Positions 1-4,762 of a stretch of 5,378 bases of DNA are shown in pieces. The stretch comes from Methanomicrobiales archaeon (GTDB lineage Archaea > Halobacteriota > Methanomicrobia > Methanomicrobiales > JACTUA01). Made by a program: the position numbers and the translations under genes. Within the stretch, counting starts at the first letter, position 1; each line of letters begins with the position of its first letter. The notes under the pieces are model-generated. The model was not told the origin of the DNA. It saw only the letters and a list, made by a program, of their open reading frames with translations, and searched no databases. The stretch lies in assembly GCA_028678815.1 (NCBI GenBank), contig JAJRCS010000048.1, positions 1-5,378 of the forward strand, written 5' to 3'.

Positions 1-1252
1 TCACGTCCAGGGGGATGGGCTCGGGCCGGATGCTCTTTGCCGTGATGAACCCCATCCGCTCGCCGGGCTCCTCGATGGCCGCCTTCCCGGTCTTCAATGC
101 CGTCTTCAGGGCGTCCCAGGAGAGGGGGTTCCGGAAGAGGTCCTCCACCATGAGGACCAGGTAGCCCCCGTTGGCCTTGTGGACCGAGCCCGGCTGGATC
201 ATGGTGAAGTCCGTGGTGATGAATCCAAACTGGACCTCCTTCTCGATCTTCCCGAAGAGGTTCAGGAAGTTCGGGTTCTGCTCGTGGATGACAGGCGCCC
301 CCGTGAGGCTCCCGTTGTCCACGACCACGTTCACCTGGTACTTCCGGAAGGGGAGGTCCTTCTGGTACATGGCCTGGAACTGGGGCGGCACCTGGGGCTG
401 CTGGGGACCCACGAGGAAGAGCTCCAGGTTGTCCAGGATGTCCTTTTTCACGGACTCCAGGTGACCGAGGATTTCGGGGACCTCCCTGTACTTCTCCGAG
501 ATCTCGGTCACCGGGGGCCCGATGGCATAGAGGGCCACCTCCCGGTTCAGGCCGTCCACCGCCTCGGCCCCTTTCAGGTCGATCTCCCGGAGCTGACGGA
601 GGGTGTTCCGGAGCTCGGCTCCCAGGGCCTCCCGCCTCCTCGTGATCTCCCCCCGGACGTCCTCGGGGAGGCTCATGAACTGTTCCTCGGGGACCGGCTG
701 GCCGTCCACCACCGGGATGACGAGGAGGCCGGCGGGGCTCATCTGGATGACGAACCCCTGCTCCTGGGCGGTGGTGTTCATCCGGGTGACGAGGGCGGCC
801 TTCTCCTGGTCGAGGCTCGCCACCGCGGCCTCGCGCTTCCTGGCATAGTCCTCGCTCTCGAAGGCCCGGGGGAGGGATTTCCTCGCCTCGTCGATGAGGC
901 TCTCCATGTCGCCCCGGAACTGCTTCCCCATGCCCCCCGGGAGCCGGATGGCGTTCGGCTCGTACTGGTTCCCGAAGTTGTTCACATAGATCCAGTCGCT
1001 CGCCCGGGGCTTCGCCTTCGCGAGCTCGGAGAGGAATCCCCGGACGGCGGACATCCGCCCGGTGCCGGGGATCCCGGAGACGTAGACATTGAACCCACCC
1101 TCCTTGATCTCGAGGCCGAACCGGAGCGCCCGGAGGGCCCTTTCCTGGCCGATGATCTCGGTCAGGGGATTCAGCTCGGCTGTGCTCTCGCAGGTGACCT
1201 TCGCGGGATCATAGGTATTCCGGTACTTCTCCGGAGGCAGGACTTCGACCAT
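1..1252 (-). CDS. Lon-like AAA+ protease (LonB/LonC type), N-terminal part, runs off the window
   Basis: This is the first 417 residues of a protein whose family is normally about 800 residues; the Lon serine/lysine protease domain would lie beyond base 1 and is not visible. It probably degrades misfolded or regulatory proteins in the cytoplasm. Residues 1-110 match the AAA_32-type nucleotide-binding start, with the P-loop GIPGTGRM at 60-67. Residues about 115-275 are a charged helical insertion, as in LonC-like proteins. Residues 319-338 hold the PVIHEQNPNFLNLFGKIEKE block, and 356-367 hold HKANGGYLVL, the Walker B region and a hallmark of this family. The P-loop lysine is arginine (R66) and the next Ser/Thr is methionine, so ATP hydrolysis may be weak or absent; related LonC proteins are ATP-independent. 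The ATG at 1252 is preferred because a GGGGTG-like ribosome site lies about 7 bases upstream; an in-frame GTG at 1261 would add three residues. Confidence 0.9.
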   Translation of the reverse strand, partial: MVEVLPPEKYRNTYDPAKVTCESTAELNPLTEIIGQERALRALRFGLEIKEGGFNVYVSGIPGTGRMSAVRGFLSELAKAKPRASDWIYVNNFGNQYEPNAIRLPGGMGKQFRGDMESLIDEARKSLPRAFESEDYARKREAAVASLDQEKAALVTRMNTTAQEQGFVIQMSPAGLLVIPVVDGQPVPEEQFMSLPEDVRGEITRRREALGAELRNTLRQLREIDLKGAEAVDGLNREVALYAIGPPVTEISEKYREVPEILGHLESVKKDILDNLELFLVGPQQPQVPPQFQAMYQKDLPFRKYQVNVVVDNGSLTGAPVIHEQNPNFLNLFGKIEKEVQFGFITTDFTMIQPGSVHKANGGYLVLMVEDLFRNPLSWDALKTALKTGKAAIEEPGERMGFITAKSIRPEPIPLDV

Positions 1253-1294
1253 CTCATCCACCCCTTCCGCAGGGGACTAAGAGCCCCGATGCCC

Positions 1295-1302
1295 TATAAT
1301 AA
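1295..1302 (-). promoter_or_regulatory. TATA box for the Lon-like protease gene
   Basis: On the minus strand this reads TTATTATA in otherwise GC-rich DNA. Archaeal transcription usually starts about 25-27 bases downstream, here near 1272, which gives a leader of about 20 bases before the ATG at 1252. A 5-bp inverted repeat, CCCCT-TCCGC-AGGGG at 1261-1275, overlaps the start of that leader and the ribosome site. No clear BRE was recognised. Confidence 0.55.
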
Positions 1303-1363
1303 GCCACCGACTCCTGGCAGTGAGCGAAAGGTGATACCTCATTTTCCGGGAACAGGGGGCAGG

Positions 1364-1372
1364 TTCATATAT
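1364..1372 (+). promoter_or_regulatory. TATA box for the HEPN gene
   Basis: The sequence TTCATATATC stands out as an AT-rich block. A start about 25-27 bases downstream would fall near 1394, leaving a leader of about 22 bases. That leader contains GAAGGT at 1403-1408, a fair archaeal ribosome site 8 bases before the ATG at 1416. A small dyad, TTCCGGGAA at 1344-1352, sits just upstream of the box. Confidence 0.6.
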
Positions 1373-1415
1373 CTACCCGGGAAGTCATCCACAGAACGCA
1401 GAGAAGGTAGTACTC

Positions 1416-1847
1416 ATGGTTCGGAGATTCGAGGCCTGCATGAAGGCCGGGAACCTGAAGAAGGTGAAGGCAGATCCTGCCATCATTGCGGCAGAACTGC
1501 GGGAAGCTGAGAACGATCTTGAGGTCGCTGGTAAGTCCTTCAGGGATGGGACTGACAAGTGGGCCCTCATGCAGGGGCACTGGTCCATGCTCGCCGCCTT
1601 CAGGGCCCTCCTCATGATGAAGGGGTACGAGGCAAAAGGGGTTGATTGCGTGAAGTATGCCATGGACGAGCTCTACGTTAAGGAGCGGGTCTTTCCCCCT
1701 ACCGTCCTCGAGAACTTCGAGGTGGGTCGGGAATTCCAGAAGGGGAACGACTGCCTCTGCGTCTATGACCGGGACTATGTGGAGGAGATCCTGGCAGCGA
1801 CGCGGATGATCCTCGAGAAGGCCACGGAGCTGGCGAAGAAGGCCTGA
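1416..1847 (+). CDS. stand-alone HEPN-domain protein with degenerate catalytic motif
   Basis: A 143-residue all-helical protein resembling the archaeal HEPN family (COG1895/COG2250-like). The ELREAENDLEVAGKSF helix at 27-42, then KWALMQGHWSMLAAFRALLMMKGY at 48-71, matches the family's core helices that pack around the dimer interface. The third helix region at 99-117 corresponds to the usual R-x-x-A-D-Y/RX4-6H segment, but here it reads GREFQKGNDC, so the expected Arg/His/Tyr residues are not in place. Many HEPN proteins are ribonucleases or bind a nucleotide-binding partner, often paired with a small nucleotidyltransferase (MNT). No MNT gene lies beside this one. Its upstream neighbour is the divergent Lon-like protease. 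The role is unknown; nucleotide or RNA binding without cleavage is an inference. The start is supported by a TATA box and a GAAGGT ribosome site. Confidence 0.8.
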   Translation: MVRRFEACMKAGNLKKVKADPAIIAAELREAENDLEVAGKSFRDGTDKWALMQGHWSMLAAFRALLMMKGYEAKGVDCVKYAMDELYVKERVFPPTVLENFEVGREFQKGNDCLCVYDRDYVEEILAATRMILEKATELAKKA

Positions 1848-1899
1848 AAACCGGCCGCGATTCCGGGTCCGGCGGCGGTATCCGGAGAGAAGGAGCGGA

Positions 1900-2298
1900 T
1901 CAGGGCGGGGAGACCGGGCAGCCCCAGGGGCCGAACCGGCCGAAACCCCACTCCCAGGTGTTGGTCTCCCGGCAGACGGCCGGTTTCGTCGGGTGGATGC
2001 CGCAGAGGAACCTCCCGTCCCGGGCATCGACGAGGAACGGGCAGGCCTCCAGCGGCTCTCCTGTCACCGGGTCCGTCCAGCTGGTCGCCGGTTCCATGGC
2101 CGCAAGCTCCGCCTCCCCGAGATCGGCGGCGCTCCTGAGGCATCCGTCCGGGTTCCTGCCCGCCGCCACGGACCGGAGGATGTCCCGCCTGCCCTCGTCG
2201 TACCACCGGAGGAGGTCGGGGACCTTCGCCCAGTGGTACCCCCGGTACTGCCGGCAGCACCACCCGCACTGGATGCACTGCATCTCACGCTTCATCAT
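1900..2298 (-). CDS. YkgJ-family CxxCxxCC cysteine-cluster protein
   Basis: A 132-residue cytoplasmic protein with no signal peptide. The N-terminal CIQCGWCC at 8-15 is the CxxCxxCC signature of the YkgJ/UPF0153 family (PF03692), thought to bind a zinc ion or Fe-S cluster. The second half of the signature is also present: ACPFL with C86, then FLCGIHPTKPAVCR with C99 and C109. Two further cysteines, C53 and C127, give nine in all, several more than the core set. The biochemical role of the family is not established. The ATG at 2298 is used, but ATGs at 2295 and 2283 are possible; none has a purine-rich ribosome site, since the bases just upstream are pyrimidine-rich. The gene converges on the HEPN gene with 52 bp between the stop codons, where I see no T-rich terminator. 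It lies 124 bp downstream of the lipoprotein gene on the same strand. Confidence 0.85.
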   Translation of the reverse strand: MMKREMQCIQCGWCCRQYRGYHWAKVPDLLRWYDEGRRDILRSVAAGRNPDGCLRSAADLGEAELAAMEPATSWTDPVTGEPLEACPFLVDARDGRFLCGIHPTKPAVCRETNTWEWGFGRFGPWGCPVSPP

Positions 2299-2329
2299 CA
2301 GGAGAAGGAAAAAACCTTTGGTTCTCCTG
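2299..2329. repeat. 8-bp perfect inverted repeat touching the ykgJ-like start codon
   Basis: CAGGAGAA at 2299-2306 and TTCTCCTG at 2322-2329 are exact reverse complements separated by 15 bp. The arm centres are about 23 bp apart, near two helical turns, as in operators for dimeric regulators. In minus-strand RNA the repeat forms a hairpin whose 3' arm ends directly at the AUG. Its loop holds a small CC-AAA-GG hairpin followed by six U residues, which could alternatively end the transcript of the lipoprotein gene. Which role applies cannot be told from sequence. Confidence 0.5.
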
Positions 2330-2342
2330 TTCTCAGGCCCAA

Positions 2343-2366
2343 GGGAGAGAGGGGGCAGGGGAAGGG
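2343..2366 (+). other. putative G-quadruplex motif in a purine-rich spacer
   Basis: Four G runs of three or more, at 2343-2345, 2351-2355, 2358-2361 and 2364-2366, are joined by loops of 5, 2 and 2 bases, which fits the G3+N1-7 rule. Further G runs follow at 2378-2384 and 2386-2388, and a 19-base all-purine stretch rich in GA repeats lies at 2396-2414. The complementary, C/U-rich strand would be in the RNA of the minus-strand genes. Confidence 0.5.
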
Positions 2367-2371
2367 TATAC
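2366..2371 (-). promoter_or_regulatory. weak possible TATA box for the ykgJ-like gene
   Basis: GTATAC is the only TATA-like sequence in the 124-bp spacer. A start about 27 bases downstream would be near 2342, giving a leader of about 44 bases with no ribosome site. The match is poor, and read-through from the upstream lipoprotein gene is an equally good explanation. Confidence 0.25.
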
Positions 2372-2422
2372 GATGGTGGGGGGGCGGGATTCTCCGGGAG
2401 AGGAGAGAGAGAGACTCCCCTG

Positions 2423-4369
2423 TCACCCGCAGGCCTTGAAATTCCCGCTGCAGACGATGTAGAGCTTCCCGTCGCTCCCCCGGGTCAGCCGGTAGTAGGT
2501 GGTCTTGTAGAAGAGGTTCGTCTGCACGGGATGGACATAGATGTACTCCTCCCAGCCGCTCCCCTTCTCCAGGGCCCCTGCCACGATCTCATCGCGGAAC
2601 GGCCTGTCCGAGACATCGGTCTTCCCCCGGTAATTGACGCCGACGAGCCGGATATTGTCTGCATGCGCCACGATGGTCGCGTTCGTGTCATAGACAAAGG
2701 CATAGAGGGCCGGGTTCCCCGGGTCCCGGTAGGGTGCCTCGCCGGCATTGATGCGCCTGAGAGTATCGGGGGCGTTCTTCCCGATGGCCGCCACCGTGGT
2801 ATTCACGAGGGCCATGACCTCCGCATCCGTGAAGGACTGCCGGGTACAGCCGACCCCGAGGTTCCGGTAGATGATCCGCTCGTACCCGCTGATTCCCCGG
2901 GCATCCTTCTGGTTCCGCACGTTTCCGAGGGCCTGCCGGAAGGAGCTGACGAGCGGCTCGGGAACATCGCGGCTGAAGATATAATAGAAGTCGTTCTCGC
3001 CCAGGGTGTACACGATCTCGTAGGCGTTGGGGTTTGCCCCGGTCTTCATCATCTCGTACCGGCCGGTGAGATCACCGGTAGCCCACAGGTCGATCTTCCC
3101 TTCCTTCAGCATCCGGAAGAGGTCTGCCGGAGCGGCACCAGGAAGGATCTGAGAGGCATTCACGCCCTGGCTGGCGAGGAGGGAGTTCTCGATGGAGGTC
3201 TCCACCGCCCCGATCCGGTACCGGTTCAGGTCCCCGGCAGAGGTGATGGTAATGCTCCGGTTCAATGGGGCGTAGACGACGAAGGCCGACCTGGTAAAGG
3301 GCCCTACCCACGGGTAGAGGGGCTCGCGCTCCGGCGTGCGGGCGATGGAGAAGAGGACGGTGCCGGTATTGCCCTGCGCCTGCCGGAAGCCCTCTGCGAG
3401 GGGAACAATCCGGACATCGGACCTCGTGCGGTTCACCCCTGCGTTCCGGAAGACCTCTTCAAGGATCTCGACGGCGATACCGGAGGGTCTCCCGCCACCG
3501 AGGTAATTGAAGGGGGCCCACTCCTCGGTCAGGTACTGGAGCCGGGCAAGGCCGAGGGAGGGGATGTATCTCCCCATGATCCTGTCATAGGTGCTCACGC
3601 CGGTCGCATCCTTCTCCGCCCTGAGGGCATCGAGGGCCGCCTGGAAGGATTGTACCGTCTCATCCGGCACATCCCTGCTGAAGGCATAGTAGAGATCGTT
3701 GGATCCCAGTTCGTACACAACCGTGAAGCTGTACTCGTTCCCGGTCAGCTGCCCGGTGAAGTACCTGCCTGCCCCCTCCGGGTAGCCCCAGAGGTCAATC
3801 TTCCCGCTCTCAAGCCCCGCGATGATGGCAGATACGTTCCCCTCGATGACGAGCTGGCTCTCCTCCACCCCGTTATCGAGCAGCTCACGGATCACCGCGT
3901 CATCGGCGATCACCCCTATCCTGTACCCTTTCAGGTCGGCGGGATCCCGTATTACGATCCCCCGGTCCGGCCGGGCAAAGAGGACATCCCGGTGGGTGGC
4001 GATGGGCCCCGCCCACTTGAAGGAGGACTCCCGTTCAGGATTCCGTTCCATGGAGAAGAGGACCGTGCCGTTCCGGGTGAGGGCAGCCTGGTACCCCTCG
4101 GTCCAGGGCACCAGATGTACCTGGTCCGGGGTCACCCTCCTCCCCATCTTCCCGGTAATCTCCCCGAGGAGATCGACAGCGATACCCTTCAGCGTCCCGT
4201 TCTCCTCGTAGTTGTACGGGGGGAGCTGCTCGGTGTTGTCGGCCTGGGGGACTGGAGCCATACCGTTCGGGGGTTGCCCGGGCTGTGAGAGGCATCCGGA
4301 GGCCAGGAGCAGGGCTCCTGCGAGCAGGAGAGCAGGAATGAGGTATGAATACCGGGGAGCAGGCGACAT
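2423..4369 (-). CDS. lipoprotein with tandem family-3 solute-binding domains and C-terminal Cache domain
   Basis: A 648-residue exported protein. Residues 1-26 form a lipoprotein signal with a hydrophobic stretch (10-23) and lipobox ASGC, so Cys26 would be lipidated outside the membrane. Residues about 46-270 and 281-505 are two SBP_bac_3-type domains (COG0834), the class that binds amino acids and similar small ligands. Each carries a TVLFS..R.PERE block (102-114, 337-349) whose second arginine (R113, R348) is in the place that usually holds the ligand carboxylate, plus GKIDLW (189, 424) and YY.FSRDVP (227, 462). Residues about 511-648 resemble a single Cache domain (YAFVYDTNATIVAHADN, then LVGVNY, GWEEYIY). 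No transmembrane or signalling domain follows, and no transporter permease or ATPase gene is in view. It may capture or sense ligands at the cell surface; ligand and partner are unknown. The first domain lacks most of its first beta strand. The start lacks a ribosome site and may be leaderless. Confidence 0.88.
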   Translation of the reverse strand: MSPAPRYSYLIPALLLAGALLLASGCLSQPGQPPNGMAPVPQADNTEQLPPYNYEENGTLKGIAVDLLGEITGKMGRRVTPDQVHLVPWTEGYQAALTRNGTVLFSMERNPERESSFKWAGPIATHRDVLFARPDRGIVIRDPADLKGYRIGVIADDAVIRELLDNGVEESQLVIEGNVSAIIAGLESGKIDLWGYPEGAGRYFTGQLTGNEYSFTVVYELGSNDLYYAFSRDVPDETVQSFQAALDALRAEKDATGVSTYDRIMGRYIPSLGLARLQYLTEEWAPFNYLGGGRPSGIAVEILEEVFRNAGVNRTRSDVRIVPLAEGFRQAQGNTGTVLFSIARTPEREPLYPWVGPFTRSAFVVYAPLNRSITITSAGDLNRYRIGAVETSIENSLLASQGVNASQILPGAAPADLFRMLKEGKIDLWATGDLTGRYEMMKTGANPNAYEIVYTLGENDFYYIFSRDVPEPLVSSFRQALGNVRNQKDARGISGYERIIYRNLGVGCTRQSFTDAEVMALVNTTVAAIGKNAPDTLRRINAGEAPYRDPGNPALYAFVYDTNATIVAHADNIRLVGVNYRGKTDVSDRPFRDEIVAGALEKGSGWEEYIYVHPVQTNLFYKTTYYRLTRGSDGKLYIVCSGNFKACG

Positions 4370-4392
4370 GCGTGCGAATCTGGAGCCAGCGT

Positions 4393-4400
4393 GATAAAAA
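4393..4400 (-). promoter_or_regulatory. TATA box giving a probable leaderless transcript of the lipoprotein gene
   Basis: On the minus strand this reads TTTTTATC, centred about 28 bases before the ATG at 4369. With the usual archaeal spacing, transcription would start at or within a few bases of the A of the start codon. This agrees with the absence of any purine-rich ribosome site in the bases just before the ATG and with no other in-frame start nearby. Confidence 0.5.
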
Positions 4401-4420
4401 GATGCTGTTTCTCATCCCGA

Positions 4421-4439
4421 AGAGGAAAGGCCTTCCTCT
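4421..4439. repeat. 7-bp perfect inverted repeat upstream of the lipoprotein promoter
   Basis: AGAGGAA at 4421-4427 and TTCCTCT at 4433-4439 are exact reverse complements around the centre AGGCC. It lies about 20 bp upstream of the TATA box of the minus-strand lipoprotein gene, where archaeal activators and some repressors bind. It may be an operator; no regulator is identified. Confidence 0.35.
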
Positions 4440-4525
4440 GTTCCTTCAACCGGTCTGGGGTGACTACCGGCCTGGATGCCCGCTCGGGAACACCGGGGCA
4501 CATTCCTGCATCTGCGATGGCATAC

Positions 4526-4535
4526 CCGTTAACGG
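4526..4535. repeat. 10-bp perfect palindrome CCGTTAACGG
   Basis: A perfect palindrome in the middle of the 393-bp intergenic region. A 10-bp palindrome is expected by chance roughly 0.4 times in a region this long, so the evidence for function is weak. It could be a binding site shared by the two divergent genes. Confidence 0.2.
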
Positions 4536-4579
4536 ATCCCCATGACTCAGGTATCACTCCTCTCAAGCTCCCGCCAGTT

Positions 4580-4593
4580 TAATATATAAATAT
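4580..4593. promoter_or_regulatory. strong TATA-like block without an assigned gene
   Basis: AATATATAAATATA reads as a TATA box on both strands. On the minus strand it could be a distal second promoter for the lipoprotein gene, with a leader of nearly 190 bases. On the plus strand it could start an RNA through the AT-rich island. Neither is supported by other signals. Confidence 0.3.
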
Positions 4594-4702
4594 AACCTTT
4601 TTATGATTTATTCTATTAATATGTTTTTTGATATAATACGATGTATTTGGTCATAGATTAATGTTTTAACAATTTAAATACATTTAAAGTTTAAGAAAAT
4701 GA

Positions 4703-4712
4703 TTATATAATA
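4703..4712 (+). promoter_or_regulatory. TATA box for the secreted-protein gene
   Basis: TTATATAATA is centred near 4707, so transcription would start near 4733 and leave a leader of about 30 bases before the ATG at 4763. A second block, GATATAATC around 4727-4735, is too close, since its start would fall inside the ribosome site. Confidence 0.5.
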
Positions 4713-4734
4713 AAATGGAAAGCTTAGATATAAT

Positions 4735-4756
4735 CCAGGTCGAGCACCTGGAGGAG
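4735..4756 (+). promoter_or_regulatory. ribosome site GGAGGAG preceded by an overlapping 6-bp hairpin
   Basis: CCAGGT at 4735-4740 and ACCTGG at 4746-4751 are perfect reverse complements with a 5-base loop. The last two bases of the 3' arm are the first two bases of the ribosome site GGAGGAG at 4750-4756, which is 6 bases before the ATG. If transcription starts near 4733 the hairpin is at the very 5' end of the RNA, where it could protect the message or limit access to the ribosome site. Confidence 0.5.
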
Positions 4757-4762
4757 ACCAGC

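Larger units (their letters stand above)
4370..4576. other. GC-rich half of the 393-bp divergent intergenic region, no gene seen
   Basis: Short open frames exist here on both strands, but none has a ribosome site, a plausible composition or a recognisable protein family. The stretch holds the lipoprotein promoter, two inverted repeats and scattered ACCGG words (4449, 4466, 4492). I see no RNA gene. Confidence 0.5.
4577..4734. other. 158-bp AT-rich island (84 percent AT) upstream of the secreted-protein gene
   Basis: By hand count only 25 of 158 bases are G or C, in a window whose genes are GC-rich. The island contains several TATA-like blocks (for example 4580-4593 and 4703-4712) and a repeated ATTTAAA at 4672-4678 and 4682-4688, spaced 10 bp, one helical turn. 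It probably works as an extended promoter or regulator-binding region; a chromatin-protein or DNA-unwinding site is also possible. No origin repeat such as an ORB was recognised. Confidence 0.6.

Noticed and set aside
179..1510. Open frame of 443 codons on the + strand, antisense to the Lon-like gene and running into the HEPN gene.
   Set aside because: Composition is typical of an antisense shadow, it crosses the divergent promoter region, and the minus strand shows clear Lon-family motifs.
1848..1899. GC-rich partial inverted repeat (GCCGC / GCGGC) between the convergent HEPN and ykgJ-like genes, considered as a bidirectional terminator.
   Set aside because: The stem is only about 5 bp and there is no T run on either strand, so a terminator call is not supported.
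1365..2278. Minus-strand open frames opposite the HEPN gene and overlapping the ykgJ-like gene (1365-2027 and 1775-2278).
   Set aside because: They have no family motif or ribosome site and conflict with two genes that carry recognisable signatures in other frames.
1958..4288. Open frame of 776 codons on the + strand, antisense to the lipoprotein gene.
   Set aside because: The translation is a G/P/R/V/D-rich mirror product of GC-rich codons with no recognisable domain, while the opposite strand encodes a lipobox, two solute-binding domains and a Cache domain.
4189..4566. Minus-strand open frame of 125 codons overlapping the 5' end of the lipoprotein gene.
   Set aside because: It is out of frame with the lipoprotein, has no ribosome site and no domain, and half of it lies over the real signal-peptide region.
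4603..4656. 17-codon open frame on the + strand inside the AT-rich island.
   Set aside because: No ribosome site, and the nearest TATA block is too close for a leaderless start; short AT-rich frames arise easily by chance.
4715..4762. In-frame upstream ATG that would lengthen the secreted protein by 16 residues.
   Set aside because: The extension is acidic and would bury the signal peptide, while the ATG at 4763 has a well-spaced GGAGGAG site.
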